64,000 nucleotides of DNA, taken from NCBI GenBank assembly GCA_050289805.1, contig JBNKGL010000017.1, positions 1 through 64,000 on the forward strand, written 5' to 3'. Below, in pieces: positions 44,671 through 53,893 of this stretch (positions are counted from its first letter, which is position 1; each line of letters starts with the position of its first letter). The notes under the pieces are model-generated. The model saw only the letters and a list, made by a program, of their open reading frames with translations, ran no database searches and was not told where the DNA came from. The position numbers were made by a program, and so were the translations under genes. Source of the stretch: JAUILA01 sp050289805. GTDB lineage: Bacteria > Bacteroidota > Bacteroidia > Cytophagales > Cyclobacteriaceae.

Positions 44671-45324
44671 TTAAACGCTTTTAAGTGACCAGATGGTTTC
44701 CATTGGGTTGTCTGACTTAAATACAAAGCTTCCGGCAACCAGTACATCGGCACCAGCATCAATCAGGTCACGCGCATTTTCAAGATTCACTCCCCCGTCT
44801 ACTTCAATGAGTGCGGTTGCATCTGCATCCACGATTATTTCACGTAATTGCTCAATTTTTTTCAGGGAATTCGGAATAAAACTTTGTCCGCCGAAGCCAG
44901 GGTTCACCGACATGATAAGCACAAGATCCAGATCTCCGATGATGTCTTCCAGCAATGCCACCGGTGTATGCGGGTTTAATGCCACCCCGGCCTTACAATC
45001 CAATGCCTTTATTTGCTGAATATTTCGATGTAAATGCCTGCATGCTTCGTAATGTACAGTAATGATTGAGGCACCTGCTTCGAAAAAATCCTCTACATAA
45101 CGCTCCGGCTCTTCAATCATCAGGTGGACATCCAAAGGTTTATGGGCATGCCTTCTGATTGCCTCCGTCACGGGAATTCCAAATGAAATATTAGGCACAA
45201 AACGACCGTCCATTACATCAACGTGAATCCAGTCTGCCTCACTTTGATTGAGCATTTCAACTTCCTTCTGAATATTGGCAAAATCGGAGGCCAAAACGGA
45301 TGGGGCGATCATGGGTATTTTCAT
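44671..45324 (-). CDS. rpe: Ribulose-phosphate 3-epimerase
   Basis: The start was chosen as ATG 45324 (MKIPMIAPSVLASDFANIQK, the family start); a GTG 18 bases upstream also lies in frame. The 217-residue TIM barrel interconverts ribulose-5-phosphate and xylulose-5-phosphate in the pentose phosphate pathway. The metal-site and catalytic motifs are present: WIHVDVMDGRFVPNISFG (His and catalytic Asp), VHLMIEEPERYV, VLIMSVNPGFGGQSFIPNSL, and IEVDGGVNLENA with the second catalytic Asp. The protein is cytoplasmic. It follows the subtilase gene by 18 bp on the same strand. Confidence 0.96.
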   Translation of the reverse strand: MKIPMIAPSVLASDFANIQKEVEMLNQSEADWIHVDVMDGRFVPNISFGIPVTEAIRRHAHKPLDVHLMIEEPERYVEDFFEAGASIITVHYEACRHLHRNIQQIKALDCKAGVALNPHTPVALLEDIIGDLDLVLIMSVNPGFGGQSFIPNSLKKIEQLREIIVDADATALIEVDGGVNLENARDLIDAGADVLVAGSFVFKSDNPMETIWSLKSV

Positions 45325-45342
45325 AGAGTCAAATATAAGCAC

Positions 45343-46920
45343 CTAATTTTTAACAAATCGAATCTGTCGGACGGAACTTCCGGTTACGGCCGTAAGCACA
45401 TAAATCCCTTCGGGAAGTGCAGCAACTGAGATGGACCTGCCGGCAGGAGCGGGTATTACCTGCATCTTTTTGCCTTGTATATTATATATGGTGATTTCAT
45501 CAAAGATCTCATTGCCCTGCCAGTAAAGAATATCTCTTGCCGGTACCGGAAATACCCTGAATTCATCGGACCATAAAGGCTCCTGGCCCAATACAATCTG
45601 GATGTTCGGGATGCCGAAACCATACTCGTTTGATGGCGTCGATGCCAGGTGCCCGGAATTTCTGATAAGATCCAGGAGTTCCAGATTTGTTAAATCGGGA
45701 TATTCCTGCCACAAAATCGCCGTAAATCCAGCCATAACCGGAGACGAAAACGATGTGCCATTCGCTGCCACAACCTGCCCCAGGTAATTAATCTGCGGTG
45801 TCACTACCCCCAGAGAAACGACATCGGGCTTTGTTCGTCCGTCAAAAGTAGGTCCCAACGAACTAAAGCCTGCACGTACCGAATCGCTGTTAATCGCACC
45901 AACGGTCAATGCATTTTCGACATCTCCGGGTGCCGTTATATACTTCCAGCCTGAGTTACCTTCATTACCGGCACTGGTCACCACCATCATTCCTGTTTCA
46001 ATGGCCCGTTTTGCAGCCTTGCTGATCATCGTCGTTTCACCATCCATATCTTCATAGGTATAGTTCATCGAACTGACTGAATATCCATAACTGTACCCCA
46101 GCGAGCTGTTAATTACATCAGCACCCGCACTATCCGCTTTTTCGGCAGCGACTGTCCAGTTAAATTCCTCTATTCGGTTCTCAGTCGGGGCATCCTCCGT
46201 CTGAAACAGCAGATATTCACTTTCGGTGGCTATACCTTCAAATTCGCCTTCTTTAATCGCTGCGAGTATTGAAAGAACACGGGTTCCATGATCATAAGGG
46301 CCCTGAAAAACATCCTTCGTGCCCATCACAAGATTTTCGGTCATAATGATCTGATCATTTTGGAACAGATGCGCAAATTCCGGTAAAGAATTAACATTGT
46401 AGAAGTTGGCATCCATTACGGCAATCCGCATAGAATTGCCGTAATTCCTGTTCAGATGGATCCGGTCGATTCCATGCCATTGGTATGCAATATTATTTTG
46501 GTCTGCCGTGGTTGTAGAACCATTCTTACCGGCAATCCTTCCGCCTGAAGGGAGCTGCGGCTTTTCTGCTACAAGTTCAACGGAGGCTACAAAATCGAGT
46601 GCATTCACGGCTGCAAGATCTTCACTATACACCTGTATTAAAGCAGCGTTAAGCCATTTACTTGCATAATAGGGCTTAATACCGAGATCTCTCAGCGCCT
46701 GCAGATATGATTCTGTCACTGGCAGGTCTGCTTCTGTGAGAACAATCCCCTGCTTCGATCGCCGCTGAAGTGACCTTTCTGACAAGAATTCTTCCGGAGC
46801 ATCGAGCGAATAGCTATTATTATCCTTATCTGTAAAATAGACTACATACCGATCCTGAGCATCTAAAGCACTAAAAGACAGCACAAAAACAAATAGGAGT
46901 AATTTACTGCGATAGTCCAT
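45343..46920 (-). CDS. S8-family subtilisin-like serine peptidase with T9SS type-A sorting domain
   Basis: The start was set at ATG 46920 (MDYRSKLLLFVFVLSFSALDAQ is a signal peptide); the in-frame start at 46947 is inside the upstream gene. The 525-residue protease has a prodomain-like region, then the triad: Asp in MRIAVMDANFYN, His in YDHGTRVLSILAA and Ser in NGTSFSSPVMAGF, with the oxyanion Asn in VVTSAGNEGNSGW. About 80 C-terminal residues form the type-A sorting domain (FRVFPVPARDILYW, IYNIQGKKM, LPEGIYVLTAV), which sends it through the type IX system to the cell surface or medium. It overlaps the preceding lipoprotein gene by 17 bp. Confidence 0.93.
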   Translation of the reverse strand: MDYRSKLLLFVFVLSFSALDAQDRYVVYFTDKDNNSYSLDAPEEFLSERSLQRRSKQGIVLTEADLPVTESYLQALRDLGIKPYYASKWLNAALIQVYSEDLAAVNALDFVASVELVAEKPQLPSGGRIAGKNGSTTTADQNNIAYQWHGIDRIHLNRNYGNSMRIAVMDANFYNVNSLPEFAHLFQNDQIIMTENLVMGTKDVFQGPYDHGTRVLSILAAIKEGEFEGIATESEYLLFQTEDAPTENRIEEFNWTVAAEKADSAGADVINSSLGYSYGYSVSSMNYTYEDMDGETTMISKAAKRAIETGMMVVTSAGNEGNSGWKYITAPGDVENALTVGAINSDSVRAGFSSLGPTFDGRTKPDVVSLGVVTPQINYLGQVVAANGTSFSSPVMAGFTAILWQEYPDLTNLELLDLIRNSGHLASTPSNEYGFGIPNIQIVLGQEPLWSDEFRVFPVPARDILYWQGNEIFDEITIYNIQGKKMQVIPAPAGRSISVAALPEGIYVLTAVTGSSVRQIRFVKN

Positions 46921-47599
46921 AAGAACGAATAGTTTCTGAATATTCAAAACCGCCCTCTATAACTTCCTCATTGGGACATTCCCCGATCGGACACAGGGCA
47001 AGGTTGACAATCTCCCGCTTCAAAAGCCCAACATTGCGCCCGTATATTTCATGACGGATATCCCTTTCCCCGATTATCAGGTCATCGAACTCTTCCTGGA
47101 TTATGGTGACAGAGGGAATTTCAATGTCTCCGGGAACTGTAAAAGGAACGTCAAGGCCTGTCATCTGGTATGTATCTTCAGGAAATGAATTGAGTGAATT
47201 GCCATTCCACATAAGTTGATTCCTTACAGGCAGTGATATTTTGATGTAGGGAATATTTCCTTCGATGATAACAATCCGGTTATTTTCAAGTCGCGCAGAC
47301 CATGTCTCCAAAAATTCCCACGGATCATTTTCCTGTTCTTTTCGCCATCGGTAAAGAACATACGTGAGTCCACCCGCCTGATTTCGTATCGTATCCACAA
47401 CCTCCTGGCGCATGATGTACTGATCTGTAACCGGCGCGCTGTTCACAGGATAGCTGATATTTACAACATCATATTCCACATAGCGTCCGATTTCAAGTGG
47501 AAAGTAATCCTGTCCTGTGAATAGTGGGTCAGGATCAATGGTGGATGTACAGGATCCAAGAATAGCAAAGAACAAAATGATGGGAGCTATTTTCTTCAT
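46904..47599 (-). CDS. Hypothetical lipoprotein upstream of the subtilase
   Basis: A 231-residue lipoprotein (MKKIAPIILFFAILGSC). The mature chain is beta-rich and starts with DYFPLEIGRYVEYDVVNISY, a pattern I associate with many uncharacterised Bacteroidota envelope lipoproteins. No catalytic motif is visible. Its gene overlaps the subtilase gene by 17 bp on the same strand, suggesting translational coupling and possibly a functional partnership such as an inhibitor, chaperone or anchoring factor; this is inference from context. Confidence 0.65.
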   Translation of the reverse strand: MKKIAPIILFFAILGSCTSTIDPDPLFTGQDYFPLEIGRYVEYDVVNISYPVNSAPVTDQYIMRQEVVDTIRNQAGGLTYVLYRWRKEQENDPWEFLETWSARLENNRIVIIEGNIPYIKISLPVRNQLMWNGNSLNSFPEDTYQMTGLDVPFTVPGDIEIPSVTIIQEEFDDLIIGERDIRHEIYGRNVGLLKREIVNLALCPIGECPNEEVIEGGFEYSETIRSYGLSQ

Positions 47600-47743
47600 G
47601 GCAAAAATTCTAATGCATCTTTCTGTTTATCATCCGGCGTTAAATATAGCAAATTAGTGCTATCAATTATCAGTACATTTCTAATGAATAACTCACAATT
47701 TTTAGTAAAATAAGGCATATTTGCCCAATATTAACCGGAAAAC

Positions 47744-48337
47744 ATGTCCTTAAAACATATTGTAAAACTAAGTAATGTGAATAACCTGTCCGATGCGCGG
47801 TATGGTGCAGGAATGGGTGTTGCACTTATGGGTTTTCCCCTTGATACGGATAGTACGGTAACAACGGAACAATATTCAGAAATTACCTCATGGGTATCAG
47901 GACCGGAATTTGTTGCCGAATTTGAACATCCCGATACAAATCGTATCCTGGAAATCCTGTCATTGTGCAAACCCGATTATATTCAGGTTACAAGCGCGCA
48001 ATTCCTGAAGGAACTGTCTCACATAGACATTCCGGTTATATTAAAATGGCAGTTGAAAAATATTCAGTCTGTCCCCCAACATACCGGCCTCTCCTTCCTC
48101 CTCCTTGAAGATGATGACGCCGATGAACTTAGTTCAGCTCAGAAGGCTAAAATAAAGGAATTGAGTGATGACTATTCTATTTTACTCGGTACAGGAATTA
48201 AGTCATCAAATGTTGAAAGCCTTTTTGAAGAATTGCCAATATCGGGAATCGCATTAAAAGGCGGTGATGAGATCCGCGCCGGATACAAGGATTATGACGA
48301 GCTGGCAGATATTCTGGAAGTACTTGAGGTAGACTAG
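47744..48337 (+). CDS. TrpF-like TIM-barrel protein lacking the catalytic cysteine
   Basis: A 197-residue cytoplasmic protein that follows the phosphoribosylanthranilate isomerase pattern: HIVKLSNVNNLSDARYGAGM matches VKICGITNLEDA-type starts, LMGFPLD matches the first phosphate-loop strand, and GGDEIRAGYKDYDELADIL matches the C-terminal G-K-D element. The catalytic Cys of TrpF is Ser here (S10), and the region of the second catalytic Asp reads LLLEDDDADEL, unlike ILLDTKT. The chain is also slightly shorter than TrpF. It is therefore probably not an active isomerase. No other trp gene is nearby; the stop codon abuts that of the next gene on the minus strand. Confidence 0.65.
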   Translation: MSLKHIVKLSNVNNLSDARYGAGMGVALMGFPLDTDSTVTTEQYSEITSWVSGPEFVAEFEHPDTNRILEILSLCKPDYIQVTSAQFLKELSHIDIPVILKWQLKNIQSVPQHTGLSFLLLEDDDADELSSAQKAKIKELSDDYSILLGTGIKSSNVESLFEELPISGIALKGGDEIRAGYKDYDELADILEVLEVD

Positions 48338-49150
48338 TTAATTGCGTTTCCGGTTCTTTATCGTACTTTTCCCTTTCCTGCTTTCAGAAACCTTCGTATC
48401 GAATACATAGGTCAATCCCAGTTTAATGGCCATATACCTGGATCTTGTGGGTTCAGAATAATCAATTACGCCAGGGAAATAACCATAATCCTTCCTTGCC
48501 AGGAATGAATGTCCGTAATCAAACCGCACATCTACTATAAACGATGTTCCTGCCTGAGGTTCGAACATAAGTCCGCCAACTACATTAACACCAAGCTGCA
48601 TTCTGTTGGCATCTTCAATATAGAGTCTTTCCGGATCTGCATCCTGATCCGGTATGGCCTCAAAAGCAATTTTATACTTCGATGGCGATTGATCAATCTC
48701 GTCAAGCTCACTCGACTCCAGCTTATTGCTTCCGCCAACCCAATAACTCACATTGGGACCGGCTCCCGCGAACCATTGATATTTTAGATCGCTGATCGAA
48801 CTTTTGAAATTTATTTTGAAACTGATAGGTAATTCAACGTAATGTCCGATTGTAGTACTTCTGAGCATTTCGTCTAATTCACCTTTAATAACCTGCTGCC
48901 GGAACGCATACAATAATTCCGTATGCAAATAGAACCTTTCCCTTACACGGAAAATTGCCACGCCCCCGGCATGAAATCCAATCGCTGGTGACGCATTCAG
49001 AAAGTACTTATCGATATCATTATCCAGACCAACCCAGCCGTATTGGACTCCAATCTTCGGTCCGACAAGAATTTGAGCATCTGCAATGTGACTAAAAAAG
49101 CCCATTGAAAAAGCGAAAATTATACTAAAAAATATCCGTGAACAGCACAT
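48338..49150 (-). CDS. PorT-like outer-membrane beta-barrel protein
   Basis: A 270-residue protein with a signal peptide (FFSIIFAFSMGFFSHIADAQ) and a barrel of the outer-membrane beta-barrel family (PF13568-like): ILVGPKIGVQYGWVGLDND, FYLHTELLYAFRQQVIKG, TTIGHYVELPISFKINFKSS, YQWFAGAGPNVSYWVGGSNK and YMAIKLGLTYVFDTKV. After the last strand it has a basic tail (ESRKGKSTIKNRKRN), which is unusual for a barrel that should end in a BAM-recognised strand. The family includes PorT of T9SS but this cannot be assigned on the sequence alone. Its stop directly abuts the TrpF-like gene's stop. Confidence 0.75.
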   Translation of the reverse strand: MCCSRIFFSIIFAFSMGFFSHIADAQILVGPKIGVQYGWVGLDNDIDKYFLNASPAIGFHAGGVAIFRVRERFYLHTELLYAFRQQVIKGELDEMLRSTTIGHYVELPISFKINFKSSISDLKYQWFAGAGPNVSYWVGGSNKLESSELDEIDQSPSKYKIAFEAIPDQDADPERLYIEDANRMQLGVNVVGGLMFEPQAGTSFIVDVRFDYGHSFLARKDYGYFPGVIDYSEPTRSRYMAIKLGLTYVFDTKVSESRKGKSTIKNRKRN

Positions 49151-49292
49151 GTGTAAAAAATCTCAAATTTTAAAAAAATCGGCTTATAAAGTGTAAGAAG
49201 AACGATTTTGTTACATCGTCGGCCTTATTATATAAGCTGTGTGTATATTGAAACCTCGTTACGGTTGCATTATAATGATTTTTTGCCACTGA

Positions 49293-50621
49293 ATGGCAAT
49301 ATCCACTATGGATAATTTTTTAACACGAATAGTAACCCTTGTGCTAATGATGGCTATCGGACCGGTTGCGCTGTCTCAACAGGTACCTGTCTATAACCAT
49401 TATTTCATCAATCCCTACCTCTACAACCCGGCTGAGGCAGGCAGTGAAGGCTATACGACACTGCAGCTGAATCACCGGCAGCAGTGGCGCGGAATTGACG
49501 GTGCGCCCGTGGTTTCCACCCTCACGTTTGAATTACCCTTCAACAGTCGGTCCGGCAATTTAGGCATTTACCTGAGGAGCTATGACAGGGGCCTGATTAC
49601 AACCCAGGACATCATGGCAACTTTTGCCTACAGGCTGTACCTCACCAAAACGACAACATTCAGTTTTGGTATATCCGCAGGTGTTACAACCAACGGAATT
49701 GACATGAATGCCGTGGACGACCCTGATGATCCGGTATTAGTTGATTTTCTGAACAACAACATGCAACCCGCCGCAAATGCCGGGTTTGTCCTCAATTCTG
49801 GCAGTGGCCTGAACCTGGGTGTCAGCTTGCCACGTCTCTTCAGCCAGGAATTTACGTTCAATCAAAATTTTCAAAACACTAAATTCTCGCCTTTCGAAGA
49901 AATATATATCACCGCATATTACCGCAAACAGTATGGCAAGAAGATCATAACCAAAAAGGTTAAGGGCGCACAGAGGCGGGTAAATATCGAAGGAACATAT
50001 GCCCCTCTCCAATTCTACCTGGTATACAGGTATTCACATCTGATTGACCAGCGGATCGAAGCCATGCTGAAGCTAGACCTGGGGGATCACATGTGGGTAG
50101 GAGGTTCATACAGGCTCAATTACGGCTTAACCGGAATGGTTGGATTTAATTTTGGAAACCTTTCCCTGGGATATGCCTATGAACCAGCCGGCCAGCAGGT
50201 TTCCGGCTTTACCAATGGAACTCATGAGATTAACCTTCGTATCCGTTTCGGCGAGCGTAAGGAGCACGTGATTGCTGAACCTGTCATAAAAACAGTGGAT
50301 AAAACCCAGGAAAGAGCTGCCAGATTCTCATCAGAAGATATTGATGAAGGTAAAGACAGCATGGAAGGCAAAGTCGTGAGCAAAAAGAAATATTACGTCG
50401 TTGTGAAATCATTCAAGGATTTTAACTCGGCCGACAATTTCGTTCGACGCCTGGCAGAAAAAGAGCTTTACACGAATATCTTCTACAACAAGGCCGACAA
50501 GAACTACTATGTATATACCTACGAAACACTAAAGCAGAAAGAGGCAAAAGAGCAGGAACAAGCTGTCTATAAGCTTACCAAATACCGAAGTGTAATGATT
50601 CTCACAATTGACCTCGAATAG
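49293..50621 (+). CDS. PorP/SprF-family membrane protein with C-terminal SPOR-like domain
   Basis: A 442-residue protein. The N-terminal part has a signal peptide (to ALSQQ) and the PorP/SprF hallmark QQVPVYNHYFINPYLYNPAEAG, followed by a barrel of about 300 residues (LQLNHRQQWRGIDGAPVVST, KTTTFSFGISAGVTTNGIDM, YQPAGQQVSGFTNGTHEINL-type ending with NGTHEINLRIRFGERK). PorP/SprF proteins help secrete or anchor a cognate T9SS type-B cargo. Residues about 365-442 (KKYYVVVKSFKDFNSADNFV, KADKNYYVYTYETLKQKEAK) match the SPOR fold that binds denuded glycan strands of peptidoglycan. ATG 49308 is an alternative start. The adhesin gene starts 4 bp after the stop. Confidence 0.85.
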   Translation: MAISTMDNFLTRIVTLVLMMAIGPVALSQQVPVYNHYFINPYLYNPAEAGSEGYTTLQLNHRQQWRGIDGAPVVSTLTFELPFNSRSGNLGIYLRSYDRGLITTQDIMATFAYRLYLTKTTTFSFGISAGVTTNGIDMNAVDDPDDPVLVDFLNNNMQPAANAGFVLNSGSGLNLGVSLPRLFSQEFTFNQNFQNTKFSPFEEIYITAYYRKQYGKKIITKKVKGAQRRVNIEGTYAPLQFYLVYRYSHLIDQRIEAMLKLDLGDHMWVGGSYRLNYGLTGMVGFNFGNLSLGYAYEPAGQQVSGFTNGTHEINLRIRFGERKEHVIAEPVIKTVDKTQERAARFSSEDIDEGKDSMEGKVVSKKKYYVVVKSFKDFNSADNFVRRLAEKELYTNIFYNKADKNYYVYTYETLKQKEAKEQEQAVYKLTKYRSVMILTIDLE

Positions 50622-50625
50622 CGAT

Positions 50626-53600
50626 ATGAAAAAGATGATGCTATATAAATATAAAGTGGCTTTCGCAGGTATGATGATAATGGCTTTCCTGTCATCAAAC
50701 CTGAATGCCCAGCTGGTGCCTTATATAAATAATGTGGATCCCCTGCAGGGTCATGCATGCCAGGTCGTCAACATTACGGGCTATAACTTTGAGTCGGGCG
50801 CCAAAGTGTTTTTTGGAGCTGCACTTGGAACAGTAATAAGTGCAACAGATCAGCTCATCGAGGTAGAGGTTCCTACGGGCGCCACCTTCGACCATATTGC
50901 CGTGATAAATCCATCCGGCAGAAAAATTGGGTACTCACCTAAAAAATTCCTGCCAAGCTTTGGAGGGAATACAGGTATTTCCGCAGCGGATTTTTCGGCA
51001 CAGACAGATTTGCAGGTGAGTTCGGGATTATTTGATGTTTGCCTTTGTGACCTGGATGGTGACGGGCGATCTGAGATCATCGGGTCCAGTTCAGGTTCTA
51101 ATACAATCGACATTCTTAAGAATAACAGTACCGTGGGCGCATTGAGCTTTACTCGTATTACCGTGAATATGAATGCCCGCACACTGAACATCGCATGTGG
51201 AGATCTCAATGGAGATGCGAAACCGGAGATTGTTTTTTCCGAAGGGGACGATGGCTCCCGTTTATTTATCCTTCAAAATAACAGTACTCTGGGATCTCTC
51301 AGCTTCTCCCCCCTGAATTACACTATCACAGGAAGCGCAACAAAACGAATCGGGATCAGGGATATGGATTTTGATGGCCGGCCGGATATTGTCGTGACCG
51401 ATCAGAGTCAGCCCAATGTATATGTTGTACGTAATACAAGCGCAGGAGCCGTATCATTCGATCCGGCTTTCCGTACCTTAAATGTTCCGGGTGCCACCAG
51501 TACATCAGGACTGATCCTGGATGATTTTAATGAAGACCGCAGACCTGACATCCTGATAACTCAGTTTTTGAATGGTAACGGAGGATATTTCGTAGCGACC
51601 AACACCAGTTCGCCAAACAACTTCAATTTTTCATTTTTCAACTCCTACAGTGCGGCAGGCGCCTTATTTAATGTTATTTCGGCCGATATCAATGAGGACG
51701 GAAAAACGGATTTTGCAGGTACACAATTTACAGAAAACTCCATGTCCCGATTTGCCAACACCACATCCGGGGCAACCCCTTCCTTTGCCAATGGCGGACT
51801 GGTTTCTACTTCGCTTCGGCCTTGGGGTATTGCCGGTGGCGATCTCGATGGAAACGGTGATGTGGACTTCGCAATCGCATCAACCGGTAGTTCGCTGGCT
51901 GTTTCTGTAATGCAGGGTCAGGGTAACGGATCATTCAATCACCGGCAAATTAGTGCCACCTACATCAACCGTAATATTCAGATCGGTGATATCAATGGAG
52001 ACGGGAAACCTGATCTTATCTTTACAAGTGTGGATGATCAGGCGAATGCTATTCCGGCATCAAAGATATCCATCATGCTTAATCAGCGCTGTTATCAGCC
52101 AGTTATCGATCCCATAGGTCCATTTACCCTCTGTACCGGAAATACCCAGACCCTTCAGGTACAATGTATTCCCGGGGCTACATACCAGTGGCTGCGTGAT
52201 GGATCACCCATTGCCGGCGCGGTAAATAATACAATTGATGCAGATGCCACAGGTGATTATACCGTCACGGTAACAGAAGCCGACGGATGCTCTACAACCT
52301 CGGCGGCTGTTTCGGTCACTGTTAAAAGTGGGGCAGCCCTGTCAACCGCCAATATTACTGCCAATTCACCCATTTGCGCAGGACAGACATTAAACCTCTC
52401 TTCAAACGACGTGGGAGCTACAGAATATGTATGGTCCGGCCCCAATGGGTTTACCGCAAATGGCAGGAATGTAAGTATTCCTGACTTCAGAAATATCAAT
52501 GCCGGAAGATATTATCTTGACATATACTCCGGAGATTGTCTTCTGCAGTCCACCAGCACCCTCATCGAAGTAACGCCGGCACCTGCATTTTTTGCTTCAA
52601 CCCAATCTGGCAATACCAGTTTCTGCCAGGGAGAAACAGCTGTAATTGAAATTTCACCTGCTGCAGCTGGTTTCAACTATCAGTGGTTTGATGATAACGG
52701 ACCTATTTCAGGCGCTACCTCGTCTACGTATAATGCCACGGCAACTGGCAATTATTATGCTGAGATCAATGACATCGTAAGCGGATGCCCCACCATTTCG
52801 ACGGAAACAATTCGATTGAATTTTGTAGCACCGCCGGTCGCTGATTTCCTTGCACCTGCTACTGTATGCGCAGGAAGCCAGATCACATTTACCGATAATT
52901 CAACCCTTACTGGTGCAGCGACATATTTCTGGGACTTTGGGGACGGCAATACCTCAACACTTCCTTCTCCCCAACATGCATATTCAACGCAAAACACGTA
53001 TACGGTAACGCTGACGGTTAATTACGGCAGTGCCAGCTGTCAGGATGTGATCAGCAAACAGGTTACGGTTGCAGATGGCCTGGATGTACTGATGAATCAA
53101 ACGGATGTCGTGATTTGCGAAGGGGAAAGCGTGATTCTTGAGCCAATCGGGACTTTTACATTTTTCCTTTGGGATGACGGATCCTCCAACCCAACCCGTG
53201 AAGTAACACAAAGCGGAACATATTCAGTTACCGTTCGGGATAATTCAGGCTGCCAGGGAACAGCTTCCGCGACTGTTACTGTGAATGGGCTGCCAAATGT
53301 TGTGATCTCTGCAGATCCACCTGCAGTTCCTCCGGGAGATCCCGTAAACCTTTCAGTAACAGGTCTTACGACTTATAGCTGGACACCTGCAGAATTCCTG
53401 GATGATGCTACGATTGCAAATCCTGTGGCAACAGTTGAGACTTCCACCCTATTCCAGGTTACAGGATTAACAGATACAGGATGCCAGGCGACGGCAGAAA
53501 TCCTGGTTCGGGTTAATGGCGACCTGATCGGTGAAAGTCTCCGTCCGAAAAACTTCTTCTCGCCAAACGACGGCGACATGATCAATCCAACCTGGGAAAT

Positions 53601-53805
53601 TGAGGGCATTCTGGATTATCCGGAGTGTGCTGTCGAGATATATGACCAGACCGGAAACCTCCTGTTTGACGCAATGCCGTACCAAAATGACTGGGATGGG
53701 ACCTCGGGAGGAAAAATATTACCCGATGGAGCATATTATTACATCATCCGCTGCAACGGAAACAACATTGTTAAGTCAGGAACCGTCACAATGCTGCGCA
53801 ATTGA
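50626..53805 (+). CDS. Large T9SS type-B-sorted surface protein with IPT, FG-GAP, Ig-like and PKD domains
   Basis: The start was set at ATG 50626 (MKKMMLYKYKVAFAGMMIMA signal); the in-frame ATG 50608 overlaps the upstream gene. The 1059-residue protein contains an IPT/TIG domain (VPYINNVDPLQGHACQVVNI, about 25-105), FG-GAP/VCBS blades (DLDGDGRSEIIGSSSGSN, DMDFDGRPDIVVTDQSQP, about 115-480), several Ig-like domains (about 490-735), a PKD domain (AATYFWDFGDGNTSTLPSPQ, about 737-825), more Ig-like sequence, and a gliding-motility/CHU_C-type type-B sorting domain (NFFSPNDGDMINPTWEIEGI to DGAYYYIIRCNGN, about 968-1059). It would be exported by T9SS and act in adhesion or ligand binding. It is translationally close to the PorP-SPOR gene. 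Confidence 0.9.
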   Translation: MKKMMLYKYKVAFAGMMIMAFLSSNLNAQLVPYINNVDPLQGHACQVVNITGYNFESGAKVFFGAALGTVISATDQLIEVEVPTGATFDHIAVINPSGRKIGYSPKKFLPSFGGNTGISAADFSAQTDLQVSSGLFDVCLCDLDGDGRSEIIGSSSGSNTIDILKNNSTVGALSFTRITVNMNARTLNIACGDLNGDAKPEIVFSEGDDGSRLFILQNNSTLGSLSFSPLNYTITGSATKRIGIRDMDFDGRPDIVVTDQSQPNVYVVRNTSAGAVSFDPAFRTLNVPGATSTSGLILDDFNEDRRPDILITQFLNGNGGYFVATNTSSPNNFNFSFFNSYSAAGALFNVISADINEDGKTDFAGTQFTENSMSRFANTTSGATPSFANGGLVSTSLRPWGIAGGDLDGNGDVDFAIASTGSSLAVSVMQGQGNGSFNHRQISATYINRNIQIGDINGDGKPDLIFTSVDDQANAIPASKISIMLNQRCYQPVIDPIGPFTLCTGNTQTLQVQCIPGATYQWLRDGSPIAGAVNNTIDADATGDYTVTVTEADGCSTTSAAVSVTVKSGAALSTANITANSPICAGQTLNLSSNDVGATEYVWSGPNGFTANGRNVSIPDFRNINAGRYYLDIYSGDCLLQSTSTLIEVTPAPAFFASTQSGNTSFCQGETAVIEISPAAAGFNYQWFDDNGPISGATSSTYNATATGNYYAEINDIVSGCPTISTETIRLNFVAPPVADFLAPATVCAGSQITFTDNSTLTGAATYFWDFGDGNTSTLPSPQHAYSTQNTYTVTLTVNYGSASCQDVISKQVTVADGLDVLMNQTDVVICEGESVILEPIGTFTFFLWDDGSSNPTREVTQSGTYSVTVRDNSGCQGTASATVTVNGLPNVVISADPPAVPPGDPVNLSVTGLTTYSWTPAEFLDDATIANPVATVETSTLFQVTGLTDTGCQATAEILVRVNGDLIGESLRPKNFFSPNDGDMINPTWEIEGILDYPECAVEIYDQTGNLLFDAMPYQNDWDGTSGGKILPDGAYYYIIRCNGNNIVKSGTVTMLRN

Positions 53806-53893
53806 TCAAATCGACCTACATATCTTACATCCAATGTTACATCAATATAAATAGGTGTATTAAGAAGGAGACCAGACCATAAATTCGTATTCT

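Noticed and set aside
53865..53870. AAGGAG as a Shine-Dalgarno site for the giant repeat protein
   Set aside because: It is 23 bp from the ATG at 53894, too far for a ribosome binding site, and the genes in this window generally lack such sites.
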